Below are positions 1 through 8,846 of a stretch of DNA of 50,010 bases, piece by piece; the stretch's first letter is position 1; every line of letters begins with the position of its first letter. The translations under genes were made by a program, and so were the position numbers. Source of the DNA: CAZWAP01 sp964632005 (GTDB lineage Bacteria; Planctomycetota; Phycisphaerae; Sedimentisphaerales; Anaerobacaceae); assembly GCA_964632005.1 (NCBI GenBank), contig CAZWAP010000015.1:1-50010 (forward strand), read 5' to 3'. Below the pieces are notes generated by a model. The model was not told the origin of the DNA. It made no database searches and saw nothing but the letters and a program-made list of their open reading frames with translations.

Positions 1-317
1 GGGGTACACTTCGAGGGACAGAAGAATACTCCTTGACACAATAGAAAGGTTATCCGTCGATCGCAGTTATGTCAAGAAAATAATCGAGGGTAACGTCCCA
101 AAAGATTGTGCTGGAATTTGGCGGGGAATCCCGGGACGGCTCGAGATCCCAGGCGCAGAGCGTTCGGGGCGAACTGGATCTCGGACTGCCCGGCCCTTGG
201 CGATGAACACGCGGGCTTCTGTGGCTTTCCTGATGGTCCGCTCCGGCGAGCGATTCTTGCATTCTGCAGGATACTCTCAAATTCGTACTGGCACACTGGT
301 CGGGGGTCAGATCAGTT
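1..317. other. Unassigned window edge downstream of clpX
   Basis: About 317 bases before the clpX stop codon. Short open frames exist on both strands, but none carries a recognisable motif, a good ribosome binding site or a protein-like composition. No hairpin with a T-run is visible after clpX. I see no supported gene here. Confidence 0.5.
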
Positions 318-1583
318 TTATGCGGTTTCTTTCTTTGCCTTTTGCTTTGCTGAAAACAGGTCGGCTTTGCCCTCTACTATTTCGCGGGTGATCACGTACG
401 TCGCGGGCTTCGGCTCATCCGGCAGCTGATACATCAGGTCAACCATCAGCTCCTCCGTGATCGCCCGGAGGGCACGTGCGCCCGTATCGCGTTTCAGCGC
501 TTTCTGGGCCAGTGCCCGGAGGGCATCGTTGGTGAATTCGAGCCGAGCATCTTCCATCTCGAAGAATTTCTGATACTGTTTGATCAGGGCGTTTTTGGGC
601 TTGGTGAGTATGTCCACAAGGGCGTCTTCATCAAGGGCCGAGAGCGTGGTAATCATCGGGAGCCTTCCGACCATCTCCGGGATCATTCCGTATTCGATGA
701 TATCTTCTGGAATGACCTGCTGGACTATGTCGCTGTATTCGGTTTTTTCGTCGGTTCGCTGTGTCAGCTCGGAGTCGAACCCGATCATTTTCTTGCCGAG
801 GCGTTTTTTGATTATGTTCTCGAGGCCGACAAACGTTCCGCCGCATATAAAGAGTATCTGGGAGGTGTCCATTTGTATGTAGGCTTGTTCGGGGTGTTTT
901 CTTCCACCCTGTGGGGGGATATTGGCGATGGTACCTTCGAGCATTTTCAGCAGGGCCTGCTGGACACCTTCGCCGGAGACATCGCGGGTGATCGAGACGT
1001 TCTGGTAGGTTTTTCCGACCTTGTCGATTTCGTCGATGTAGACTATGCCGCGCTGCGCTTCATCGATGTCGTAGTCCGCGGCCTGGAGCAGGCGGAGGAG
1101 GAAATTCTCGACGTCTTCGCCGACGTATCCGGCTTCGGTTACGGTTGTGGCGTCGCAGATGGCAAAGGGGACATCGAGCTTGTCGGCGAGGGTGCGTGCC
1201 AGGAGAGTTTTGCCGGAGCCGGTGGGGCCGATAAGCAAGACATTCGACTTGTCGATTTCCACGTCGCTGTCGCTATCGCTGTGGACGAGTCTCTTGTAGT
1301 GGTTGTGCACGGCAACGGAAAGATACTTTTTGGCGTGCTCCTGGCCGATCACGTACTGGTCGAGGTACTCTTTGATTTCCCTGGGCGTCGGCATCTGCTT
1401 TAGATCGGTGGTCCTGGAGAGGCGTCGGCGGTTTTGCTGGATGATATTGTGGCACAGGTCGACGCATTCGGGGCAGATGAAGACCTTGTTTGGTCCTTCG
1501 ATAAGGGTGTCGGCCTGGCTTCCGGCCCGGCCACAGAAGCTACAAATCGCCTTGGTCCTTTTGTTATTTGATTGCTTGGCCAT
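318..1583 (-). CDS. clpX: ATP-dependent Clp protease ATP-binding subunit ClpX
   Basis: ClpX is the hexameric AAA+ unfoldase that feeds substrates into the ClpP peptidase in the cytoplasm. The 421-residue protein has the normal family length. It shows the N-terminal zinc-binding domain (Cys14, Cys17, Cys37, Cys40), Walker A GPTGSGKT near residue 120, the pore loop GYVG, Walker B IVYIDEIDK, the RKH loop and the IGF motif (MIGFDSE) that docks onto ClpP. The ATG is preceded by AAGGA seven bases upstream, and a sigma70-like promoter lies about 40 bases further up. The usual neighbours clpP and tig are not upstream; a PhoD-like gene is there instead, so clpX appears to be transcribed alone. Identification is secure. 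Confidence 0.97.
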   Translation of the reverse strand: MAKQSNNKRTKAICSFCGRAGSQADTLIEGPNKVFICPECVDLCHNIIQQNRRRLSRTTDLKQMPTPREIKEYLDQYVIGQEHAKKYLSVAVHNHYKRLVHSDSDSDVEIDKSNVLLIGPTGSGKTLLARTLADKLDVPFAICDATTVTEAGYVGEDVENFLLRLLQAADYDIDEAQRGIVYIDEIDKVGKTYQNVSITRDVSGEGVQQALLKMLEGTIANIPPQGGRKHPEQAYIQMDTSQILFICGGTFVGLENIIKKRLGKKMIGFDSELTQRTDEKTEYSDIVQQVIPEDIIEYGMIPEMVGRLPMITTLSALDEDALVDILTKPKNALIKQYQKFFEMEDARLEFTNDALRALAQKALKRDTGARALRAITEELMVDLMYQLPDEPKPATYVITREIVEGKADLFSAKQKAKKETA

Positions 1584-1624
1584 TACTGTGTCCTTGATTC
1601 CGGTAGGCTTTCTTCAATGCGCGT

Positions 1625-1653
1625 ATTTTAACGACTCTGCCGGAGCAAAGCAA
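1625..1653 (-). promoter_or_regulatory. Candidate sigma70 promoter of clpX
   Basis: Read on the minus strand, a -35 box TTGCTT is followed after 17 bases by a -10 box TAAAAT (5 of 6 to consensus). It lies about 40 bases before the clpX ATG. This is pattern matching only. Confidence 0.45.
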
Positions 1654-1695
1654 GCGAATCGGGCCAATGTTCGGCGGCGTTCGGGCCGTTGCGGG

Positions 1696-3291
1696 TCATC
1701 TTTTGTGGCGCAGCCTGCTGAGTTTCAGGGTCAAGGAGTGGATCGGCTCGTTGTCGATGTTGATAATCTCGTAGGTAACCTGCGGGTCGTCGAGCGTTGT
1801 ATCGAAGCGCAGCAGGCCGAAAGAGCATTTTTCATTATAGCCGAATATTGCCCCCGGTATAAGGGGGTGCGTGTGGATATTGGTCAGGCGGGAGCTCTCG
1901 AATTCGTAGAGCGTGTATCCGCGTGGCCTGTGGATTGGGCGGGCCTCGGAGCGATGGCGGTCCGCGGATATTAGAATGACGCCGTCGATCTTGTTGGCTT
2001 CGAGGAAGGAGAAGATCTCCTCGCGTTCGTTCTTGTATCCCTGCCAGGGGTCCAAGCTGCCTGGTTTTACGCCGAACGCCCAGGGCACGGGAGAGGCGAG
2101 GACCTTGAAAGTGGCGGTCGAGGCCTTTAGCTTCCTAAAGAGCCACTTTTTCTGTGCTTCACCGAGCATAGAGGGGTTTTTGTCGCTGGGCTTCGTGCGG
2201 TAATACCTGCCATCGAGCATAAAGAAATCGACGTCGCCTATCGAAAAATCGAACCAGCAACCGGGCTGATCTTCGGTGCCGCCGGCATAGTAGGGGTTAT
2301 TCCAGTTATTCATAAACGTATGCCAGACGGGGATTTTCCAGGACGGGGTGCGGATTTCCGGACCGCCCCCGCTGTCGTTGGTGGTGAAATCGTGGTCGTC
2401 CCAGATGGCGTAGATGCAGGTGGAAGCCGTAAAACGGCTGAATTCGGGGCGGGACTGACGGCGGTAGTAGCAGTATTGCTGGACGGCTCTGCGGGTGGGG
2501 TTGTCGATGTAGACATTGTCGCCCAGGAACAAAAAGGCGGTGAGCTTGTGCGAGGCTATGGTATCCCACATCCTCTCGTGCTTCGGCGTGTATCCTGCGC
2601 CACCGCCGAATCCGACCTGGAATTTGGCTTTAGAGCCTGCAGGGGGGTACGTTCTGAATGACCACCGGGGCGGGAGCGTTTCGTCGTTTACGCGGAGTTG
2701 ATATACATACAGGCTGTCCGGTTCGAGCCCGGCGACACTTAGCACGGCGGTGTAATCCCTCTCGGCGGCGGTTTTGACGAGAGCGGATTTGATTGGGCGG
2801 CGCATTTTGTTGCCTTTGCCGACGATAACCTGGACGGGAACTTCGTCGGCCGTCCGGACCCAGAACCTTGCGCTACTCTCGGTGACACAGCCGAGCATAG
2901 GGCCGTGGATAAGCTGCACGGCGTGTTTTTCGGCGAGGGCCTTGAAGGCGTCGGTCTGGGTCAAGGGTTTTAAGAGGTCGCGTGGGCCGGCGATGAATCG
3001 GCCGAAGGGCAGGCCCGCGTCGAGGGCGCGTTTTGCATAGTCGAGGGCCGTTGCCGGGTCCGGCTTCTGGGCGTACGCAACGGCCAAACCGTAGAGAGAC
3101 TCTAAGTCCGCGGGATTGTCCTTGAGATATTTTTCCATCCGCGCGATCGCCTTGTCAAGCCGGCCATCCACGATCAGGGAGATGGCGTTTTTTGTCTGCT
3201 GCTTGTACTGCGCCGCGGGGCAGCTCGGAGCGGCGGCGAGCACAACGATTGCGGCGAGTAATCGGCGAATGTAGCTGTGCGTTCGGTTCAT
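1696..3291 (-). CDS. Exported PhoD-like metallophosphatase with N-terminal TPR segment
   Basis: A 531-residue protein of the PhoD/alkaline phosphatase D superfamily, likely acting on phosphoesters outside the cytoplasm. A signal peptide occupies roughly residues 1-27. A TPR-like pair follows (about 35-110), then an Ig-like PhoD N-terminal domain (about 130-220, beginning IHGPMLGCVTESSARFW), then the metallophosphatase domain with FLFLGDNVYID, IWDDHDFTTNDSG and ILISADRHRSE, which supply most metal ligands. The first motif, usually a Cys-Asp segment after the Ig domain, reads FGGGAGYTP here, so one metal site may differ. The ATG has AGGAG about nine bases upstream. Substrate is unknown. Superfamily is confident; catalytic competence is likely, not certain. 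Confidence 0.85.
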   Translation of the reverse strand: MNRTHSYIRRLLAAIVVLAAAPSCPAAQYKQQTKNAISLIVDGRLDKAIARMEKYLKDNPADLESLYGLAVAYAQKPDPATALDYAKRALDAGLPFGRFIAGPRDLLKPLTQTDAFKALAEKHAVQLIHGPMLGCVTESSARFWVRTADEVPVQVIVGKGNKMRRPIKSALVKTAAERDYTAVLSVAGLEPDSLYVYQLRVNDETLPPRWSFRTYPPAGSKAKFQVGFGGGAGYTPKHERMWDTIASHKLTAFLFLGDNVYIDNPTRRAVQQYCYYRRQSRPEFSRFTASTCIYAIWDDHDFTTNDSGGGPEIRTPSWKIPVWHTFMNNWNNPYYAGGTEDQPGCWFDFSIGDVDFFMLDGRYYRTKPSDKNPSMLGEAQKKWLFRKLKASTATFKVLASPVPWAFGVKPGSLDPWQGYKNEREEIFSFLEANKIDGVILISADRHRSEARPIHRPRGYTLYEFESSRLTNIHTHPLIPGAIFGYNEKCSFGLLRFDTTLDDPQVTYEIINIDNEPIHSLTLKLSRLRHKR

Positions 3292-3359
3292 TCTTGCCTT
3301 CTCCTGTTGTAGTTAGCGGTAATCTAATATCGAAAACCCCGTTCTTGAACAGCAGCCCA

Positions 3360-3365
3360 ATTATA
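3360..3365 (-). promoter_or_regulatory. Candidate -10 element upstream of the PhoD-like gene
   Basis: A perfect TATAAT on the minus strand lies about 70 bases before the start codon. No convincing -35 box is present at the usual distance, so this is weak. Confidence 0.25.
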
Positions 3366-3483
3366 ACCGGCGCTGAAGCGAAAGTTGCCCGTGCGGTACC
3401 ACAACGAGCCATCCTGGAGTTCCCAGGCAGTTGCGCGGCGCGAAAATGCTTATCTCCCGCGGCTCGTCGACCGCCATTTTATC

Positions 3484-5802
3484 TTACCAGGGATCCGGGG
3501 CGATGTCATCATCGTCGGAGCACTGGTGCTTGAGGCGGTCGAGCCTTTCTGCCCACAGAGGCGGGATATCGGCAAAGCTGTTCTGGAGGACCTCGATTGT
3601 GTGCAGAACATCGCGGCTGTCTGTCTGTGGAATCATAGAGAAGCAGTATATCTCGTAGAACTTGGCCCGCCACCATCTCCAGCTCCTTTTTTTGTTTGGG
3701 TCGGGGGTGTTTTTCAGGATTCGGGCGAGCTCGGCCCAGGCACGGGCTGCGGCCACGAAGCTGCCCTGGGCGGCCAGCATCCTTGCTTGACAGCGAAGAA
3801 GATCGAGGCTGGCCGAGCCGTGCCGGGGCAGACCATCAAGGGATTGTTCAATCCGGGCCAGTTTCTGAGGGTCGTTTGAGCCAGCCAGGAGGGATATTTC
3901 GGCAAGATAGAGGCCGAGCAGGCCAGCAGGGATCAGACCCTTCGTGGAGATCGGGGCCCGCTCGCAACGTCGCGCGATCGTCCGACAATTTTCGATAAGC
4001 TCGGAAAAGACAGGCGGCGGCAAGTCGTTCTGCAATTGCTCGGCCCGCAGGACGAGCCGGCTGAGCAGCGCGCCGGCTTCGGCGGCATAATCGGGGTCTT
4101 CGGTCTGAGATATCCCGGCCAGGTACCGGGCGGACTCGGCAAGCCGGCCGAGGCACCGCAGCGCCCGTGCCTTGAACAGGGCCAGACGCGGGGCGTTGTG
4201 GATTTCTCTATCGGTGAGTAACCGGTTGACGGCCTGGGCGTCGGCTATGTCGTTGGAATCGAGCAGGAACCGGCAGTAAACGAGCAGGGCTTCGCGGCGC
4301 GTCGGGCCGGTACTGCCTTGCAGCAGCTCGAGCAACTCCCGAGCGATTTCGTCTTCGAGCGGGCCGGGCTCGATGGGGCTTTCATCGGCGATTCTCAACT
4401 TTACCAGCTTGAGCGTCGCCCTGCTGCGGATGTCGGGGACTGGCGAGGCAGCCATTTTTCTTAGCAGCTCGATAGCTTCTTGTTTTTGGCCCGCGTCAAG
4501 CAGGGCGCCTGCGTGGCAGTATTCGAGGTCTTCGGGCGGCGGTGCGGCAGTAATGCGGCGGTAGCGCTGGAAGGTATCGAGGAGCATACGGGACCGAGGC
4601 TGCGAAGCGCTATACGCCTGGCAAGCAAGACGCACAGCCTGTTGGGCGATTGCTGCAGCCTCGAGAGGGAGCCTGGTATTGGGGGATCGCTTCTGCGACT
4701 CGGCGGCTTCGATAAGGAGGCCGACTGCGTCGACGGGCGAGGTTTCCCTCAATGCCAGGGCGGTAACATAAAGTACCAGCGGGCTTCGGAACCTCGCAGA
4801 AGCGCAGAGTCGCTCCAGCAGGGCCAAGTGGTCTTTGGGCCGGCCGTCCCAGGCGGCTTGTGCGGCAAGGTCCACCTGGAAGGGGCTGATTTTGCTGACC
4901 TCGAGTCGGCCGTGCTCGAGCCGATAATCAAGGTCCCGCAGGATCAATCGGCCGACGAAATCCTCGATCTGCGGCGAGGCGCGAACCGTCTTCTCGAAAC
5001 GACCGTACAGACCCAATCGATGCTCAAGGCAGGCCAGCGAAAGCACTAATTCGAAGTCCTGCACATCAGGGCCTTGTATAATTTCTTCGGCCAGCAGGTC
5101 AAGTTCGGCCGGCTCGGCTGGACCGAGGGCTCTTATGCGCTGCAAAGCTATCTTTAGAGCTGTCAGCCGGGGTATATCGGGGCGCCTGGATAACAGATCG
5201 AATTGCCGCCCGGCGAGTGATTTGTAGATCGAACTGGTCGGGGCCAACAATGCCAGGGCACGGGCCCTGAGCATTTGCAAGTGCACCGTGGTATTGTAAT
5301 CCCCACTGAGGGTCTCTATGCGATCGAGGATTCGGCCAAGGGTCTCGATCCGTTCATCACTTCCGGCGTGCTCGGCAAGGTGCAAGTCGATTTGCAGCCT
5401 GCCGATGCTGGTAAGGTAGCAATCTGCAAAGAGCCTTCGCCACAGGCCGGTTGAGCCGTATCTGTCTTCCCAGTCGTCGCCCTCGTATTGTTCGATTGCC
5501 TTTTTGAGTTTCTGTTGCGAGACGGCGATCTGGTGTAGCTGCCGGGAGGCCCGGGTTGCAAGCTGCCGCAGCTCAAGTTTGTCGGCGGGGTCGAGGAATC
5601 GGCCGCTGAACTCGTACTGGAAACGCAGCTCAGCGCTGCTGGCCTTGAACTCGGCGGTGACGGACTTTGCAGCCTGTGCGAGCCTGTGAATATCATCGGC
5701 CGTGGGGAGACCGTCGGTAGCGGCTGCGTCGGAAACAAGAAGGGACAGTGCAAGAGTTAACAAGGCCGCTCTAAAACCCGGCGGTGGATGGTTTTTATCC
5801 AC
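3484..5802 (-). CDS. Large exported helical-repeat (TPR-like) protein of unknown function
   Basis: I do not recognise a specific family. The protein (772 residues from the chosen GTG) starts with a typical signal peptide, Lys-Asn followed by a hydrophobic stretch and an Ala-rich cleavage region, then is almost entirely alpha-helical with TPR-like Leu/Ala-rich helix pairs and few aromatic residues. I chose the GTG at 5802 because GGAG sits just upstream, the signal peptide then lies at the extreme N terminus, and a longer start at 5949 would overlap exbD by about 100 bases. It follows exbD by 50 bases on the same strand and is probably co-transcribed with it. A periplasmic scaffold working with the ExbD protein is possible but is inference. 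Confidence 0.7.
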   Translation of the reverse strand: MDKNHPPPGFRAALLTLALSLLVSDAAATDGLPTADDIHRLAQAAKSVTAEFKASSAELRFQYEFSGRFLDPADKLELRQLATRASRQLHQIAVSQQKLKKAIEQYEGDDWEDRYGSTGLWRRLFADCYLTSIGRLQIDLHLAEHAGSDERIETLGRILDRIETLSGDYNTTVHLQMLRARALALLAPTSSIYKSLAGRQFDLLSRRPDIPRLTALKIALQRIRALGPAEPAELDLLAEEIIQGPDVQDFELVLSLACLEHRLGLYGRFEKTVRASPQIEDFVGRLILRDLDYRLEHGRLEVSKISPFQVDLAAQAAWDGRPKDHLALLERLCASARFRSPLVLYVTALALRETSPVDAVGLLIEAAESQKRSPNTRLPLEAAAIAQQAVRLACQAYSASQPRSRMLLDTFQRYRRITAAPPPEDLEYCHAGALLDAGQKQEAIELLRKMAASPVPDIRSRATLKLVKLRIADESPIEPGPLEDEIARELLELLQGSTGPTRREALLVYCRFLLDSNDIADAQAVNRLLTDREIHNAPRLALFKARALRCLGRLAESARYLAGISQTEDPDYAAEAGALLSRLVLRAEQLQNDLPPPVFSELIENCRTIARRCERAPISTKGLIPAGLLGLYLAEISLLAGSNDPQKLARIEQSLDGLPRHGSASLDLLRCQARMLAAQGSFVAAARAWAELARILKNTPDPNKKRSWRWWRAKFYEIYCFSMIPQTDSRDVLHTIEVLQNSFADIPPLWAERLDRLKHQCSDDDDIAPDPW

Positions 5803-5852
5803 AGACTCCGTTTCAGGAAGTTGCGAGCAGGCTTGGCTGGTCCTGCCCGAAG

Positions 5853-6347
5853 TTACCGGGTCATACGGAAGGTAACGTCGGTGAAACCGATGCCGAAGAG
5901 GATATTGTATATCTTTGCCAGGTGCTGCCATTTGACCTCGGGGCTGCAAATGATTTCGACGGGGTCGCCGACAGTTCTTTTCTGGGATCGCAAAGAATGA
6001 TTTATGCTATTTTGCAGGCCAGCCAGCTCGGCGAGGGCGGTCCGGTCTTCCACAGCGAGGGGATCGCAACCACCGATGCGGACGGTACAGCCGGTGGCAG
6101 TAGCAGCGATGTAGATTTCCAGCGGCTCCGGTCTGCCCGGGCTGGACTGTGGGGCGTCTGCGGCTGGCAACTGAAAGGGGAGGAAATCTTCCTGCGGGCG
6201 CCACTTGGCCGAGACGAGCAAGAATATCAGCAGCAGAAATATCATATCTATCATCGGCGCCATCCGCAGCGCCGAGCCGCTTGGCCTGGGCGCTGCGGGG
6301 GCGGTGTAGCAAAGGTATTCTGTTTGAATGTTCTTGCTGCCTGTCAT
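5853..6347 (-). CDS. ExbD/TolR-family biopolymer transport protein
   Basis: ExbD/TolR proteins have one N-terminal membrane helix and a periplasmic domain; with ExbB/TolQ they couple the proton gradient to envelope work. This 164-residue protein has the family signature: a basic N terminus, then MAPMIDMIFLLLIFLLVSA at about residues 29-47 with the conserved membrane Asp (the D of MIDMI), then a soluble domain ending in the typical helix-strand pattern. The ATG lies 28 bases after the korC stop codon and no clear Shine-Dalgarno is seen, suggesting translation coupled to the kor operon. No ExbB/TolQ/MotA partner is encoded anywhere in the window, which is unusual. Family assignment is good; the partner and process are unknown. 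Confidence 0.82.
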   Translation of the reverse strand: MTGSKNIQTEYLCYTAPAAPRPSGSALRMAPMIDMIFLLLIFLLVSAKWRPQEDFLPFQLPAADAPQSSPGRPEPLEIYIAATATGCTVRIGGCDPLAVEDRTALAELAGLQNSINHSLRSQKRTVGDPVEIICSPEVKWQHLAKIYNILFGIGFTDVTFRMTR

Positions 6348-6375
6348 CCGTGGTTAAGTGCCGTTGGCGGCGAGC

Positions 6376-6942
6376 CTACCAGGTACCCCGGGCGACGGAT
6401 TCGGCGCCACGGTGGAGTGCCCGCGTATTGACGGGCAAGGTGTGATGGTGGCGCACGGCCAGCACGTCGGGCAGCGCCCTGGCGGCGGCTTCCGCGGTCA
6501 GGTAGCCTCTTTTCTGCAAGTAGGCCCCGAGTGCGACCATATTTGCGCTTTTCGGGCTGCCCAACTCCAGGGCCAGTTCATCGGCGGGCAGTGCGATAAG
6601 CTCTATTGAATCGTCGAGGTTCGGCTCGGAATCGATCAAGGAACTGTTCATCACGAGCAGTCCGCCGGGCTTAAGCCGCGATGCGAACTTGTTCAGCGAA
6701 GCCTTGTTCATTACGATCAGCGAATCCGGCCTGGCGACCACCGGGCACGCGATGGGTTCGTCGGCGAGGACGACCATGCAGTTGGCCGTACCCCCGCGGA
6801 CCTCGGCGCCGTACGAGGGCATATAGGTAACCTCTCTGCCGGCCTCCATTGCGGTCTGAGCGAGGAGCTTGCCGGCCAACATAACCCCCTGTCCGCCGAA
6901 ACCGGCGATAATAACCTCTTCGCGGAAACCGTTTTGCCGCAT
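6376..6942 (-). CDS. korC: 2-oxoacid:ferredoxin oxidoreductase, gamma subunit
   Basis: Gamma subunit of a 2-oxoacid:ferredoxin oxidoreductase, which decarboxylates a 2-oxoacid to acyl-CoA and passes the electrons to ferredoxin. The 188-residue protein opens with the typical IIAGFGGQGVMLAGKLLA segment and contains the YGAEVRGGTANC motif that contributes to the CoA/TPP region. I chose the ATG at 6942, three bases from the korB stop and preceded by GAGGGG, over an upstream start that would overlap korB by about 55 bases. Last of four subunits in the order D-A-B-C, which fits the 2-oxoglutarate enzyme (KOR); 2-oxoisovalerate specificity cannot be excluded by eye. Confidence 0.92.
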   Translation of the reverse strand: MRQNGFREEVIIAGFGGQGVMLAGKLLAQTAMEAGREVTYMPSYGAEVRGGTANCMVVLADEPIACPVVARPDSLIVMNKASLNKFASRLKPGGLLVMNSSLIDSEPNLDDSIELIALPADELALELGSPKSANMVALGAYLQKRGYLTAEAAARALPDVLAVRHHHTLPVNTRALHRGAESVARGTW

Positions 6943-6944
6943 CT

Positions 6945-7679
6945 TCAACCCCTCAATCGGCCCAAAGGGAAAACCTTTGTCATTTCGTTTTCGATCCACT
7001 CCATTGCCTTAGCCGGCGACATACGCCAGTAAGTCGGGCAGGGCGAGAGTATCTCCACCATCGCCAGACCCTTGGCCCCATCGAGCTGGAGTTTGAAGGC
7101 GTGCTCGATGGCCTTTTTGGTGTTTCGCACGCCGGCGGGCCCGGCCAGCGCGCAGCGTTCAACGTAGAGCACGCCCGGCAGCAGTGCGAGCATTTCGGAG
7201 ACCTGAAGCGGGTAGCCCTGCTGGGCGGGCTTGCGGCCCGTCGGGGTGGTGGCTGTAACCTGGTTGATCATAGTGGTCGGGGCCATTTGCCCGCCGGTCA
7301 TACCGTAGATGGCGTTGTTTATGAAGATGACGGTTATCTGCTCGCCGCGGTGGCCGGCGTGCAGGATTTCAGCGGCCCCGATGCTGGCCAGGTCTCCATC
7401 GCCCTGGTAGGAAAACACTATCATATCGGGGTTGGTGCGTTTGATGCCGGTAGCAACGGCCGGCGCCCTGCCGTGAGCGACCTCGATCGTATCGACGTCG
7501 ATATAGTCGTACAGCAGTACCGCGCAGCCAACGGGGGCTATGCCGATGGTCTTGTGGCGTATGTCCAGCTCGTCGATCACCTCGGCGACGAGCCGGTGGG
7601 CAATGCCGTGGCCGCAACCAGGGCAATAATGCGTCGGGCAATCCTTGAGAGTGGGTGTTCTTGCAAATACCGTTTTCAT
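6945..7679 (-). CDS. korB: 2-oxoacid:ferredoxin oxidoreductase, beta subunit (TPP-binding)
   Basis: The catalytic thiamine-diphosphate subunit. The 244-residue protein has CPGCGHGIAHR near the N terminus and the TPP/Mg motif GDGDLASIG followed by NNAIYGMTGGQ, all diagnostic for the beta subunit. This type lacks its own ferredoxin domain, consistent with a separate korD. The ATG at 7679 and an in-frame GTG at 7682 are both possible; AGGAAG at the end of korA serves either. The korA stop codon lies five bases before the ATG, so translation is probably coupled. Confidence 0.93.
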   Translation of the reverse strand: MKTVFARTPTLKDCPTHYCPGCGHGIAHRLVAEVIDELDIRHKTIGIAPVGCAVLLYDYIDVDTIEVAHGRAPAVATGIKRTNPDMIVFSYQGDGDLASIGAAEILHAGHRGEQITVIFINNAIYGMTGGQMAPTTMINQVTATTPTGRKPAQQGYPLQVSEMLALLPGVLYVERCALAGPAGVRNTKKAIEHAFKLQLDGAKGLAMVEILSPCPTYWRMSPAKAMEWIENEMTKVFPLGRLRG

Positions 7680-7684
7680 CACAG

Positions 7685-8749
7685 TTACTTCCTCGCAGGT
7701 GCCGAGAGCTGCTTGATTTTCTCGAGTATTTCCTCGACGGTGGGGACACCGCCGCCGGAGCGACCATAGAACAACACCGGCGCCTTGCCGGCGACCGCGA
7801 GCCTGACATCCTCGACCATCTGGCCAAGGCTCATCTCGACGGTCAAGAAGATGCGGAACTGCTCTGCTGCTGCGTTGAGCTTCCCGGTGGGGAAGGGCCA
7901 GAGCGTGATCGGGCGGATAAGCCCGACCGGCATACCTTCCTCTCTCGCCCTGTCAACTGCCGAGCGGGCGATCCTCGCAGCCACGCCGTACGCGACGAGA
8001 ACGACCTCGGCATCTTCAAGCCTGTACTCTTCGCAGAGGACCTCGTTTCTTTCGATCTGGTCATACTTGGCTTTGAGCTTGCGATTGTGCTGTTCGAGTC
8101 CGCCTTCGGCAAGCCTGAGGGAGCGGACGATGTTCTGCTCTCTACCCTTGGCGCCGGTCAGGGCCCAGTCTTTCGGCGGCAGGGGCCGGCGCGGTTTTTC
8201 ATCGAGTACAACCGGCTCCATCATCTGTCCGAGGATGCCGTCAGCGAGAACCAGGACGGTCATTCTGTACTGGTCGGCGAGGTCGAAGGCCAGGGGCATA
8301 CAGTCGGCCAGTTCCTGGACGGTGGACGGCCCGAGGACGATTGTCCTGTAGTCGCCGTGTCCGCCGCCGCGTGTGGCCTGGAAGTAATCGCCCTGCGAGG
8401 GGGCGATGTTGCCGAGGCCCGGTCCGCCTCGCATCACGTTGACGACGACGGCCGGCAGCTCGGCGCCGGCCAGGTAGCTTATTCCCTCCTGCATAAGGCT
8501 GATGCCCGGGCTTGATGAGCTTGTCATCACCCTCTTGCCGGTGGCCGAGGCGCCGAAGACCATGTTGATTGCGGCCAGCTCACTTTCACTCTGGAGGAAG
8601 ACGCGGCCTTCCTGGGGCATTCTACGTGCCATATAGGCGGTGATTTCGTTCTGTGGGGTGATAGGGTATCCGAAGTAGGCGTCGCAGCCAGCCATGATAG
8701 CCGCTTCGGCGAGGGCCTCGTTGCCGCACATCAAGACGCGTTTGCTCAC
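7685..8749 (-). CDS. korA: 2-oxoacid:ferredoxin oxidoreductase, alpha subunit
   Basis: Alpha subunit (354 residues) that binds the substrate and, with the beta subunit, forms the active site. It shows the family hallmarks ALAEAAIMAGCDAYFGYPITPQNEI at the N terminus (given here as the segment around GYPITPQNEI), SSPGISLMQEGISYLAGAE, and RGGPGLGNIAPSQGDY. The start was set to the GTG at 8749, preceded by AAAGGAGG nine bases upstream, the strongest ribosome binding site in the operon. An upstream start adds ten residues without a binding site. Between korD and korA are about 97 bases with no gene. Confidence 0.93.
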   Translation of the reverse strand: MSKRVLMCGNEALAEAAIMAGCDAYFGYPITPQNEITAYMARRMPQEGRVFLQSESELAAINMVFGASATGKRVMTSSSSPGISLMQEGISYLAGAELPAVVVNVMRGGPGLGNIAPSQGDYFQATRGGGHGDYRTIVLGPSTVQELADCMPLAFDLADQYRMTVLVLADGILGQMMEPVVLDEKPRRPLPPKDWALTGAKGREQNIVRSLRLAEGGLEQHNRKLKAKYDQIERNEVLCEEYRLEDAEVVLVAYGVAARIARSAVDRAREEGMPVGLIRPITLWPFPTGKLNAAAEQFRIFLTVEMSLGQMVEDVRLAVAGKAPVLFYGRSGGGVPTVEEILEKIKQLSAPARK

Positions 8750-8846
8750 GCTGGAAGACCTCCTTTCGGGCGGCTGCAATTTTGCGTGGAGTTATCGCGG
8801 ACTGCCTGCTCTAATCGCAACCCGTCCGAAATATAACACAGGCCGT

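Noticed and set aside
5803..5949. N-terminal extension of the large exported helical protein
   Set aside because: It would overlap exbD by about 100 bases and bury the signal peptide at residue 50. The GTG at 5802 gives a normal signal peptide and has GGAG upstream.
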